From: Pseudomonas mandelii
GTDB lineage: Bacteria > Pseudomonadota > Gammaproteobacteria > Pseudomonadales > Pseudomonadaceae
Assembly (NCBI RefSeq): GCF_024138395.1
Contig: NZ_JAMYDU010000018.1
Span: 1-64,000, forward strand
Direction of reading: 5' to 3'
DNA: 64,000 bases
A program made the translations under genes and the position numbers. Positions 14,782 to 23,090 of this stretch are shown here, piece by piece. The notes beneath the pieces were generated by a model. The model was not told the origin of the DNA and did no database searches. It saw nothing but the letters and a program-made list of their open reading frames with translations. Within the stretch, counting starts at the first letter, position 1. Each line of letters opens with the position of its first letter.

Positions 14782-15693
14782 TTATTCGCTTTGCTCTTGC
14801 TGGAAGGGGTAAACCTTGGACATGAAAGCCTTGTCCTTTTCACTGAGGACAAAATTAAGGTCAATCTTGAAGTCGCCCTCAGTCCAGTCCTGGCTGATTA
14901 CATAGTGCATGATCGACAGCGGATCATAGGGCGAGTGATTGACTGCGCTGGCATCAAGAGGATTGAAGTAACGTTCGTCGACCATGCTCCGCTGATAATG
15001 GTCTTCGTCAGCGTGTTCATCCGCGCCATGCGCCGCGTAGACGGCTCGCTTATTCCAGGGAATATTCGCCTCGGGATGCAGGTGTTCATGTTCGGCGCCC
15101 AGTAAATGTCCAAACTCGTGCATCACATTGGCGGCGAAAAACGCAGGCATGCGCAAATCGGGCGACAGGCCCATGGTAGGCCCCTCTTCGCGCAGCAGGG
15201 CGTTGGTGCCGATTTCCGACCAATAGGTGCCCGGCGTCCTGCTGATACGGATATCGCCCTCTTCACCTTCGACGAAATCGAACGTCAGATTGACGTGCGG
15301 CAACCAGTTGTTGGCGGCAGCTTTGACGGCATTCTTGAACGCTTGATCGCCGTTCAGAAAGGCAATTTTCAACGTGCGGCCTGGCGCCCAGAAATGGGTG
15401 TGCCTGGCGACTGCCCGCTTCTTGCGACTGGAGGTGGAAACTTCGTGATTCGCCGGGTTTTCGGCGATGGCCACCGCGTAAGAGGCATTGAGATCTACTG
15501 GGTTGATGGCCAGGAAAGGTGTTACGATCCATGTTAAAGGTGATGAAAGTGTTACGGCATACTGTGCCAGTTGTGGTTTAGAGATTTTAAAGTTGCAGGT
15601 GGGTAAGTTAGTTTGAATGGGAGGGTGGGATAAAGTTATTTGTTGGTTGTTTGTATTGCTTGATATTGAAAGGTCCGCAGAGCGTTGCGCCAT
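14782..15693 (-). CDS. Astacin-like (M12A) zinc metalloprotease, copy B
   Basis: Paralogue of copy A. It has zinc motif HEFGHLLGAEHEH, a shared HPEANIPWNKRAVY block just after it, Met-turn SIMHYV, and the same pre-catalytic SSRKKRAVARHTHFWAPGRT segment. The N-terminal extension is longer, Ser/Asn/Thr-rich and poor in charged residues. It contains a weakly hydrophobic stretch (about residues 46-65 of this model) but no convincing signal peptide. The start is uncertain: ATG at 15693 gives 303 residues but lacks a ribosome site, and a TTG at 15759 would add 22 residues. Both catalytic copies look intact. No phage, transposase or secretion gene is adjacent. Confidence 0.83.
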   Translation of the reverse strand: MAQRSADLSISSNTNNQQITLSHPPIQTNLPTCNFKISKPQLAQYAVTLSSPLTWIVTPFLAINPVDLNASYAVAIAENPANHEVSTSSRKKRAVARHTHFWAPGRTLKIAFLNGDQAFKNAVKAAANNWLPHVNLTFDFVEGEEGDIRISRTPGTYWSEIGTNALLREEGPTMGLSPDLRMPAFFAANVMHEFGHLLGAEHEHLHPEANIPWNKRAVYAAHGADEHADEDHYQRSMVDERYFNPLDASAVNHSPYDPLSIMHYVISQDWTEGDFKIDLNFVLSEKDKAFMSKVYPFQQEQSE

Positions 15694-15826
15694 GCAGACT
15701 TGAAAGTGTGTGTTTATGGGGCGGGGTTTTAATTCGGGCGCATCGAAGTGCGCTGCCAAAGACTAAACTTCGATCTGCCGGTAAGTGAGGTATAAAGTTA
15801 TATGAATTGTAACTTGATAGGCGAAG

Positions 15827-15855
15827 TGCCCGCGCCAGATTGCCTGGCACGGGCA
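15827..15855 (-). terminator. Hairpin after dapC, probable transcript end
   Basis: A 12-bp stem TGCCCGCGCCAG/CTGGCACGGGCA with one wobble pair lies 9 bases past the dapC stop on the minus strand. It lacks a proper U-run, so it may be a processing or stabilising hairpin rather than an intrinsic terminator. Confidence 0.4.
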
Positions 15856-15863
15856 TTCAGGGG

Positions 15864-17063
15864 TTACTGGTGGCGAGTAATGAACGCACGAATGCGTTCA
15901 GCCGCTTCTACGCACTCCGCCAATGGCGCGACCAACGCCATACGCACACGCCCGGCGCCCGGGTTGACGCCATCCACGTCGCGGGACAAGTAGGAGCCCG
16001 GCACCACGGTCACGTGTTCTTGCTCGAACAGGTCACGGCAGAACGCCGCATCATCGCCCTTCACACTAGGCCACAGGTAGAAACCACCGTCCGGACGCTG
16101 CACATCCATCACCGGGCTGAGAATCTCCAGGACCGCATCGTACTTCTCGCGATACAGCGCACGGTTGGCGCGCACATGCACTTCATCATTCCATGCGGCA
16201 ACGCTGGCCAGTTGTGTTTGAACCGGCATCGCACAGCCGTGGTAGGTGCGATAGAGCAGGAAGCCCTTGAGGATGTCGGCATCACCGGCCACAAAACCGG
16301 AACGCAGGCCCGGCAGGTTGGAACGCTTGGACAGGCTGTGGAACACCACGCAACGCTTGAAGTCCTTGCGGCCCAGTTCCACGCACGCGCTGAGCAGGCC
16401 CGGCGGTGGGGTTTGTTCGTCGAAGTACAGTTCGCTGTAGCACTCGTCGGCGGCGATCACGAAGTCATATTCGTCGGCCAGGGCGATCAGTTTCTTCAGG
16501 GTGTCGACCCGAATCAGCGCGCCGGTCGGGTTGCCCGGCGAACACAGGAACAGGATTTGGCAGCGTTTCCAGATGTCTGGCGAAACGGCGTCGAAATCCG
16601 GGTTGAAGCCGTTTTCATCCAGGCATGGCAGGTAATGCGGCTTGGCCCCGGCCAGGAACGCGGCGCCTTCATAGATCTGATAGAACGGGTTCGGGCTGAC
16701 CACCAAAGCATCATCGCCACGGTTGACCACGGTCTGAGTGAAAGCGAACAGCGCTTCACGGGTGCCATTGACCGGCAATACATTGCGCGCCGGGTCGAGC
16801 CAGCCGTTCGGGACGTTGAAGCGACGTTCGCACCAGGCGGCGATGGCTTCACGCAGGGCCGGGATGCCGAGGGTGGTCGGGTACACGGCCATCTGATCCA
16901 GATTGCTCGCCAGCGCTTCGGCGACGAAGCTCGGCGAACGGTGTTTCGGCTCGCCGATGGACAGCGCAATGGCGCGTTTGTCCGGGTTTGGCGTGACGCT
17001 GCCGAGCAGGGCGCGGAGCTTTTCGAACGGGTAGGGCTGCAACTGGTTCAGAGCGTTGTTCAT
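15864..17063 (-). CDS. dapC: Succinyldiaminopimelate aminotransferase DapC
   Basis: PLP-dependent class I/II aminotransferase (399 residues) that makes N-succinyl-LL-diaminopimelate from the keto acid, using glutamate. Motifs: SIGEPKHRSP near residue 35, LPVNGTREALFAF near 100, CSPGNPTGA near 170, and the PLP Lys region FHSLSKRSNLPGLRSGFVAGD near 235-255. It works between DapD and DapE, both encoded in this window. glnD lies upstream on the same strand, with a REP element between, as in other pseudomonads. The start ATG at 17063 has a GGTCCCCC context with only a weak ribosome site. Confidence 0.94.
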   Translation of the reverse strand: MNNALNQLQPYPFEKLRALLGSVTPNPDKRAIALSIGEPKHRSPSFVAEALASNLDQMAVYPTTLGIPALREAIAAWCERRFNVPNGWLDPARNVLPVNGTREALFAFTQTVVNRGDDALVVSPNPFYQIYEGAAFLAGAKPHYLPCLDENGFNPDFDAVSPDIWKRCQILFLCSPGNPTGALIRVDTLKKLIALADEYDFVIAADECYSELYFDEQTPPPGLLSACVELGRKDFKRCVVFHSLSKRSNLPGLRSGFVAGDADILKGFLLYRTYHGCAMPVQTQLASVAAWNDEVHVRANRALYREKYDAVLEILSPVMDVQRPDGGFYLWPSVKGDDAAFCRDLFEQEHVTVVPGSYLSRDVDGVNPGAGRVRMALVAPLAECVEAAERIRAFITRHQ

Positions 17064-17079
17064 GGGGGACCTCTATAAA

Positions 17080-17169
17080 TGTGGGAGCGGGCTTGCTCGC
17101 GAAAGCGGGGTGTTAGTCACCGACAATGTTGTTTGACAGGACGCTTTCGCGAGCAAGCCCGCTCCCACA
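17080..17169. repeat. REP-type palindrome pair
   Basis: TGTGGGAGCGGGCTTGCTCG and its inverted partner ending CGAGCAAGCCCGCTCCCACA flank a 35-base spacer, in the glnD-dapC gap. Confidence 0.85.
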
Positions 17170-17185
17170 GGGGGAATCTGTTAAT

Positions 17186-19888
17186 TCAGATGCTGATGCG
17201 TGACAGTTTGATATCAGGTTCCTGGCTGACGCTCAGCTGTTCGACGATTGCGTCCTGCAATCGGCTGCACAGCAACGGGTCGGACAGCGGCTGATTGTTG
17301 GCGTCGGTGATGAAGAACACGTCTTCCACGCGCTCGCCCAGGGTGGCGATCTTGGCGTTCTGCAGCGACAGGTCGAACTCCAGGAAGATCGTGCCGATCC
17401 GTGCCAGCAGGCCGGGGCGGTCGGGGGCGCTGAGTTCCAGCACGGTCACCGGACGTTGGGCGTCGTTGTGGATCGTCACCTGTGGCGCAAAGGCAAAGTG
17501 CTTGAGCTGGCGTGGCACTCGGCGCTGAATGATGGTCGGGTAGTTGTCCGGATTACGCAGGGCTTCGGTCAGGCCTTCGCGGATCTGCTTGACCCGCGCC
17601 GGGTTATCGCCGATCGAGTCGCCATCGGTGTCGAGCACGATGTAGGTGTCGAGGGTGAACTGGCTGCTGGAGGTGATGACCCGGGCGTCGTGAATGTTCA
17701 GGTTGAGCTGGTCCATCGCCGCCACGGTCACGGCGAAGAAGTCGTGCTGGTCCGGTGCATAGATGAAAATCTGCGTACCGCCCTCGAACTCGCGCTGGGT
17801 GGTTTCCTTGATCAGCACCAGCGGGCCGCCGTCGATCGGCTGTTGCAGGATCGCATCCGTGTGCCAGGCCACGTCGCCGGCGGTGTGGCGCAAAAAGTAG
17901 TCATCGCCCAATTGCGCCCAGAGCTGCTCGACATCGTCCGGATCGTTGCCGCCGCGTACCAGTATGTCCAACGCCGCGCTCTGGGTCTGGCGGATCTGCT
18001 CTTCGCGATCCACCGGGTTTTCCAGGCCGCGACGCAAGGCGCGCTTGGTCTCGGTGTAGAGCTGGCGCAACAGGCTCGCGCGCCAGGAATTCCACAACGT
18101 CGGGTTGGTTGCGTTGATGTCCGCGACGGTCAGCACATACAGATAATCGAGGCGGGTTTCATCGCCGACGGTCTGCGCGAAATCGTGGATCACATGCGGG
18201 TCGGACAGGTCCTTGCGCTGGGCCGTGGTCGACATCATCAGATGGTTCTGCACCAGCCAGACGATCAGGCGGCTGTCCCAGATCGGCAACTGGTGGCGCT
18301 GGCAAAAGGCTTCGGCATCCACGGCGCCGATTTCCGAGTGATCGCCATGCCGGCCCTTGCCGATGTCGTGGTACAGACCTGCCAGATAAATCAGTTCGGG
18401 TTTGGGCAGTTTGGCCATGAGCTTGCTGGCCAGCGGGAATTTTTCCGACACCTGGGTGTACTGCAGCTTACGCAGGTGCTTGATGAGGTTCAGGGTATGC
18501 GCGTCGACCGTGTAGATGTGAAACAGGTCATGCTGCATCTGCCCGACAATGAAACCGAACTCCGGCAGATAGCGCCCAAGGATGCCGTAACGGTTCATCC
18601 GCCGCAGATTGCGGTGGATGCCGATCTTGCACTTGAACAGTTCGATGAACAGGCTGGTATTACGAATATCGTTGCGGAAGTCGTCATCGATCAGATGACG
18701 ATTCTCGCGCAGCAGGCGGATGGTATCGGCGCGTACGCCTTTGATCTCCGGTTGTTGGGCCATCAGCACAAAGATCTCGAGCATGGCGAATGGCGTACGG
18801 CGGAACACGTTGTCGTTACGCGCCTCGATGTAGCCATCGTGCAGCTGGAACCGCGAGTTGATGGGTTGCGGCGGTGCTTCGTCTTCGGGGGCCAGGATCA
18901 CTTCTTCGAAGTGCTGGATGATCAGGTCGCTGAGCTGGGCAATGCTCATGACCACCCGGTAATACTGCTGCATGAAGTTTTCGATGGCTTGCTTGGCGTC
19001 ATTGCCTGCGAAACCCAGCAGCCCGGCGATGGAACGCTGGTGGTCGAACAGCAGACGGTCTTCGGAGCGGCCGGCGAGCATGTGCAGGGCGTAACGTACC
19101 TTCCACAGAAACTCCTGGGACGAGGCCAGCAGAGCGTTTTCGCTCTCCACCAGGAAGCCTTCGCCCGCAAGGGCTCGCAAGTTCAACGTGCCGTACTGAC
19201 GACGGGCGACCCAGAGAATCGTCTGAATATCCCGCAGGCCGCCGGGCGAGCCTTTGACGTTGGGTTCCAGGTTGTACTCGGTGTCGTTGTACTTGTGGTG
19301 ACGGGCTTTCTGCTCGGCGCGCTTGGCCAGGAAGAACTCCTTGCTGGGCCACATGTGCTCGGTGCTGGTCACGTCCAGCATGCGCTGACGCAAGCGTTCA
19401 GGGCCGCAGATGGTGCGGCTTTCCATCAAGTTGGTGACGACCGTCAGGTCCGCGCGGGCTTCCTCGGCGCATTCGTCCACCGAACGAACGCTCTGGCCAA
19501 CTTCCAGGCCGATGTCCCACAACAGCGTCAGAAAACGCTCGATGGAATCCCGGAAAATTTCGTGATCGGCGCTGTCCAGCAAAATCAGCAGATCGATGTC
19601 GGAATAGGGGTGTAGCTCGCCGCGACCGTAGCCGCCGACTGCCACCAGGGCGATATCGGCGTCTTCGCTCCAGTTAAACTGTTCCCAGGCCTGTTGCAGG
19701 ATATTGTCGATAAACCAGGCGCGATCCTCGATCAGCCGGCGAATATCCCGGCCACTGCGAAACCGCTCGTCGAGCACGTCGCGGGCCTGACGGATCGCCT
19801 TCTTGAAAGCAGCAATAGGGCTTGCCTTCAGGGCCAGTTCAGCCTGGAACTGGCCGCGGTCGAAGAGTTCGGGATCCACCTGCGGCAT
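17186..19888 (-). CDS. glnD: Bifunctional PII uridylyltransferase/uridylyl-removing enzyme GlnD
   Basis: Nitrogen sensor that adds UMP to, or removes it from, PII (GlnB/GlnK) according to glutamine level. The 900-residue protein carries all expected domains. The nucleotidyltransferase has GGYGRGELHPYSDID (85-99; metal ligands Asp97 and Asp99). The HD hydrolase has YHDIGKGRHGDHSEIG near 510. Two C-terminal ACT domains lie at about 705-790 and 815-895; the second contains APDRPGLLARIGTIFLEFDL. No residue loss is visible. It lies 45 bases downstream of map on the same strand, so co-transcription is likely. Confidence 0.97.
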   Translation of the reverse strand: MPQVDPELFDRGQFQAELALKASPIAAFKKAIRQARDVLDERFRSGRDIRRLIEDRAWFIDNILQQAWEQFNWSEDADIALVAVGGYGRGELHPYSDIDLLILLDSADHEIFRDSIERFLTLLWDIGLEVGQSVRSVDECAEEARADLTVVTNLMESRTICGPERLRQRMLDVTSTEHMWPSKEFFLAKRAEQKARHHKYNDTEYNLEPNVKGSPGGLRDIQTILWVARRQYGTLNLRALAGEGFLVESENALLASSQEFLWKVRYALHMLAGRSEDRLLFDHQRSIAGLLGFAGNDAKQAIENFMQQYYRVVMSIAQLSDLIIQHFEEVILAPEDEAPPQPINSRFQLHDGYIEARNDNVFRRTPFAMLEIFVLMAQQPEIKGVRADTIRLLRENRHLIDDDFRNDIRNTSLFIELFKCKIGIHRNLRRMNRYGILGRYLPEFGFIVGQMQHDLFHIYTVDAHTLNLIKHLRKLQYTQVSEKFPLASKLMAKLPKPELIYLAGLYHDIGKGRHGDHSEIGAVDAEAFCQRHQLPIWDSRLIVWLVQNHLMMSTTAQRKDLSDPHVIHDFAQTVGDETRLDYLYVLTVADINATNPTLWNSWRASLLRQLYTETKRALRRGLENPVDREEQIRQTQSAALDILVRGGNDPDDVEQLWAQLGDDYFLRHTAGDVAWHTDAILQQPIDGGPLVLIKETTQREFEGGTQIFIYAPDQHDFFAVTVAAMDQLNLNIHDARVITSSSQFTLDTYIVLDTDGDSIGDNPARVKQIREGLTEALRNPDNYPTIIQRRVPRQLKHFAFAPQVTIHNDAQRPVTVLELSAPDRPGLLARIGTIFLEFDLSLQNAKIATLGERVEDVFFITDANNQPLSDPLLCSRLQDAIVEQLSVSQEPDIKLSRISI

Positions 19889-19933
19889 CGATTGGCTTTC
19901 CTTTCTATAAGGCTGGGAACTGAGCGGGCGGGA

Positions 19934-20716
19934 TCAGGCCGAAACGCGCGCGATGGTATCGTCGCTGCGCAAAGTGAAGATCTCGTAACCGGTTTCGGTC
20001 ACCAGCAGGGTGTGTTCCCACTGTGCCGACAGCTTGCGATCCTTGGTGATCGCGGTCCAGCCGTCGCCCAGCACCTTGGTGTCGGCCTTGCCTTGGTTGA
20101 TCATCGGCTCGATGGTGAAAGTCATGCCGGCTTTCAGTTCCATACCGGTGCCTGCGCGGCCGTAGTGCAGGATCTGCGGTTCTTCGTGGAACACCTTGCC
20201 GATGCCGTGGCCACAGAATTCGCGAACCACAGAGAAGCCGTTCTTTTCCGCGTGCTTCTGGATCACTTCACCGATATCGCCCAGGCGGCAGCCGGGTTTG
20301 ACCAGTTCGATGGCTTTGTACATGCATTCCTGAGTGACCTGGGACAGGCGCTCGGCCCAGACCGGCACGCTGCCGACGTGGAACATGCGGCTGGTGTCGC
20401 CGTGGTAACCGTCCTTGATGACGGTGACGTCGATGTTCAGCGTGTCGCCATCCTTCAACGGTTTCTCGTTCGGGATGCCATGGCAGACCACATGGTTGAT
20501 CGAGGTGCAGATCGACTTCGGGAAGCCCTTGTAGTTGAGTGGGGCAGGGATGGCTTTCTGCTCATTGACGATGTAGTCGTGGCAGATGCGGTCCAGTTCT
20601 TCGGTGGTGACACCCGGTTTGACATAATCGGCAATCATTTCCAGCACATCGGCGGCCAATTTGCCGGCGATCCGCATTTTTGCGATGTCCTCTGGGGTTT
20701 TGAGGGTGACGGTCAT
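19934..20716 (-). CDS. map: Methionine aminopeptidase, type I
   Basis: Removes the initiator Met from nascent proteins. The 260-residue M24 peptidase has conserved metal-binding blocks: NIDVTVIKDGYHGDTSRMF (two Asp ligands), EFCGHGIGKVFHEEPQI (His ligand), MTFTIEPMI (Glu ligand) and the final Glu in SAQWEHTLLVT. The ATG at 20716 gives the family N-terminus MTVTLKTPEDI and has a GAGAG ribosome site; an ORF extending to 20737 adds residues not seen in the family. It is divergent from rpsB, the usual arrangement. Confidence 0.96.
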   Translation of the reverse strand: MTVTLKTPEDIAKMRIAGKLAADVLEMIADYVKPGVTTEELDRICHDYIVNEQKAIPAPLNYKGFPKSICTSINHVVCHGIPNEKPLKDGDTLNIDVTVIKDGYHGDTSRMFHVGSVPVWAERLSQVTQECMYKAIELVKPGCRLGDIGEVIQKHAEKNGFSVVREFCGHGIGKVFHEEPQILHYGRAGTGMELKAGMTFTIEPMINQGKADTKVLGDGWTAITKDRKLSAQWEHTLLVTETGYEIFTLRSDDTIARVSA

Positions 20717-20920
20717 ACAGGCTCTCTCTGCGCTCAATGGCGCCTTCTAAAACGAAATGGGCATTGCGCGAATAATTGTCGCGGCCCTGAAAAACACGAT
20801 TCTATCAGACGATCAGCGCAAATCTGAGCCTCTGTGCATCGCTTCTCTCTATAGGATGGCGCATTCTGGGGGGATTCCAAGGCAGGGCCAAAAGCATTCC
20901 CCTGGTTTTCAGAATCCGGG

Positions 20921-20949
20921 TTCCGTTTTTTTCTGCTCTGTGATATAAA
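20921..20949 (+). promoter_or_regulatory. Promoter of rpsB
   Basis: TTCCGT (20921-20926), a 17-bp spacer and an extended -10, TG-A-TATAAA (20941-20949). Transcription would start near 20956 and give a leader of about 130 nt. Confidence 0.55.
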
Positions 20950-20984
20950 ATGCGCCGCTTTCCGGGGATACCCTGAAAAGCTTA

Positions 20985-21088
20985 AATCCACACACGTGTC
21001 GACACGATGACCTGGGTGCCTTCAGCTGAAGCTGCTGGTTGGTCATTGGGATACGTGGAGGCCAAACCCGACTTATTAAGGAACTATC
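20985..21088 (+). promoter_or_regulatory. Candidate S2 (rpsB) autoregulatory mRNA leader
   Basis: The stretch before rpsB has potential stems (for example TCAGCTGAAGCTGCTGG) and the block GGGATACGTGGAGGCC followed by AACCC. It resembles leaders to which ribosomal protein S2 binds to repress rpsB-tsf in gammaproteobacteria. The call rests on position and remembered consensus only. The remainder of the 372-base map-rpsB gap holds the divergent promoters. Confidence 0.5.
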
Positions 21089-21826
21089 ATGTCCCAAGTC
21101 AACATGCGCGATATGCTGAAGGCCGGTGTGCACTTCGGTCACCAGACCCGTTACTGGAACCCGAAAATGGGTAAGTACATTTTCGGCGCGCGTAACAAGA
21201 TTCACATTATCAACCTTGAAAAAACCCTGCCAATGTTCAACGAAGCTCTGACTTTCGTAGAGCGTCTGGCCCAGGGCAAAAACAAGATTCTGTTCGTCGG
21301 CACCAAGCGTTCCGCTGGCAAGATCGTTGCTGAAGAAGCAGCACGTTGCGGTTCGCCGTACGTCGATCACCGCTGGTTGGGCGGCATGCTGACCAACTTC
21401 AAAACCATCCGTGCTTCCATCAAGCGTCTGCGTGACCTTGAAGTACAAGCCGAAGACGGTACTTTCGCCAAGCTGACCAAGAAAGAAGCGCTGATGCGCA
21501 CTCGCGATCTTGAGAAGCTGGATCGTTCCCTGGGTGGTATCAAGGACATGGGCGGTCTGCCAGACGCTCTGTTCGTTATCGACGTTGATCACGAGCGCAT
21601 CGCGATCACCGAAGCCAACAAGCTGGGCATCCCGGTTATCGGCGTAGTCGATACCAACAGCAGCCCGGAAGGCGTTGACTACATCATTCCAGGCAACGAT
21701 GACGCAATCCGCGCTATCCAGCTGTACATGGGTTCGATGGCTGACGCTGTAATCCGCGGTCGCAACCACGTTGCTGGCGGTACCGAGCAGTTCGTTGAAG
21801 AAGCTCCGGCAGCTGCAGCTGAGTAA
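21089..21826 (+). CDS. rpsB: 30S ribosomal protein S2
   Basis: A 245-residue S2 with the signature starts NMRDMLKAGVHFGHQTRYWNPKM and PYVDHRWLGGMLTNFKT, and the domain end PVIGVVDTNSSPEGVDYIIPGNDDAIRAI. It binds late in 30S assembly near the platform and is needed for S1 attachment. The acidic AAAAE tail is short, as in the genus. AAGGAAC ribosome site 8 bases before the ATG. Followed by a strong terminator-like hairpin before tsf, so part of the transcripts probably stop there. Confidence 0.99.
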   Translation: MSQVNMRDMLKAGVHFGHQTRYWNPKMGKYIFGARNKIHIINLEKTLPMFNEALTFVERLAQGKNKILFVGTKRSAGKIVAEEAARCGSPYVDHRWLGGMLTNFKTIRASIKRLRDLEVQAEDGTFAKLTKKEALMRTRDLEKLDRSLGGIKDMGGLPDALFVIDVDHERIAITEANKLGIPVIGVVDTNSSPEGVDYIIPGNDDAIRAIQLYMGSMADAVIRGRNHVAGGTEQFVEEAPAAAAE

Positions 21827-21853
21827 TTGACGCCCTGGCGTTGACTCAGTAAG

Positions 21854-21880
21854 CAAAAAGGGGGCTTGGCCCCCTTTTTG
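21854..21880 (+). terminator. Terminator/attenuator between rpsB and tsf
   Basis: CAAAAAGGGGG and CCCCCTTTTTG form an 11-bp stem with a short CTTGG-type loop, ending in a T-run. It lies 27 bases after the rpsB stop. Confidence 0.8.
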
Positions 21881-22017
21881 CCACCTCGAAAACCATTTGT
21901 GAGCAGCGCAGCTACAGCATCTGTAACGTGCAGCGGCTAACAAGGTGGCTCGGGAAGAATTGAACGCCCGTTCGATCGGGTGGAATGGTTGAAAACCTAT
22001 CCAAGAGGATTTTTGAA

Positions 22018-22881
22018 ATGGCAGAGATTACTGCAGCGTTGGTCAAAGAACTGCGCGAGCGTACCGGCGAAGGCATGATGGATTGCAAAAAGGCCTTGAC
22101 CAAGGCCGGCGGCGACATCGAAAAAGCCATTGATGACATGCGTGCTTCGGGCGCCATCAAGGCTGCCAAGAAAGCAGGCAACGTTGCCGCTGAAGGCGCG
22201 ATCGCTCTGAAGGAAGACGGTAAATCCGCCGTTCTGCTGGAAGTGAACTCGCAGACCGACTTCCTGGCCCTGCAAGACGACTTCAAGGCATTTGTTGCTT
22301 CGAGCGTAGAAAAAGCGTTCGCTGACAAGCTGACTGATGTCGCTCCGCTGATCGAAGCTCAAGAAGCTGATCGCCTGGTTCTGGTCGGCAAGGTTGGCGA
22401 AAACGTCAATATCCGTCGCCTGGCTCGCGTTGAAGGTGATGTTGTTGGCGGTTACCTGCACGGCAACAAGATCGGTGTCGCGGTTGTTCTTAAAGGCGGC
22501 AACGTTGAGCTGGCCAAAGACATCGCTATGCACGTAGCGGCCACCAACCCTGAATTCCTGCTGCCATCGGAAGTTTCCGCTGAAGCGGTCGAGCGCGAGA
22601 AAGGCGTGTTCCTGACCCTCAACGCTGACAAGATCGCCGGCAAGCCAGAAAACATCGTTGAAAACATGGTCAAAGGCCGTATCAGCAAGTTCCTGGCTGA
22701 AGCGAGCCTGGTTGAGCAGGCGTTCGTCAAGAACCCTGAAATCAAGGTTGGCGAACTGGCCAAGAAAGCCGGTGCAGAAATCGTTTCTTTCACCTACTTC
22801 AAAGTAGGCGAAGGCATCGAGAAGCCGGTCGACAACTTCGCTGAAGAAGTTGCTGCCCAGCTGGCTGCCGCCAAGCAATAA
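22018..22881 (+). CDS. tsf: Elongation factor Ts
   Basis: Guanine-nucleotide exchange factor for EF-Tu, 287 residues from the ATG at 22018 (AGGAT ribosome site). The frame is open from 21985 but the MAEITAALVKELRE start is the family one. The EF-Ts signatures RTGEGMMDCKKAL (residues 15-27) and VLLEVNSQTDFLA (near 75), containing the TDF motif that touches EF-Tu, are present. Long version with subdomains N and C of the core. Followed by its own terminator. Confidence 0.98.
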   Translation: MAEITAALVKELRERTGEGMMDCKKALTKAGGDIEKAIDDMRASGAIKAAKKAGNVAAEGAIALKEDGKSAVLLEVNSQTDFLALQDDFKAFVASSVEKAFADKLTDVAPLIEAQEADRLVLVGKVGENVNIRRLARVEGDVVGGYLHGNKIGVAVVLKGGNVELAKDIAMHVAATNPEFLLPSEVSAEAVEREKGVFLTLNADKIAGKPENIVENMVKGRISKFLAEASLVEQAFVKNPEIKVGELAKKAGAEIVSFTYFKVGEGIEKPVDNFAEEVAAQLAAAKQ

Positions 22882-22904
22882 GACGGTTTTTAACTGTCGC
22901 CCTG

Positions 22905-22940
22905 AAGAGGCTGCCCGCTCACGCGCGCAGCCTCTTTTCA
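22905..22940 (+). terminator. Intrinsic terminator of tsf
   Basis: Perfect 10-bp stem AAGAGGCTGC/GCAGCCTCTT with a 12-nt loop and a TTTT run at its 3' foot. It lies 24 bases after the tsf stop. Confidence 0.8.
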
Positions 22941-23090
22941 GATGGGGGCACCAATTTTATTGGTTTCCTTTTGGAACTGGCTTACAAAGTCATGTTCCGA
23001 TGGCGCTGAAGCAGTGCCAAGCTAGAGTGAACGCCAGCTGTAAAACAGCTCGCAAAGAATTTTTAAAATACGCCGCAGGAGAGATTCGCA

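Noticed and set aside
17456..19615. 719-codon open frame antisense to glnD
   Set aside because: Over an intact GlnD with all four domains; no motif of its own.
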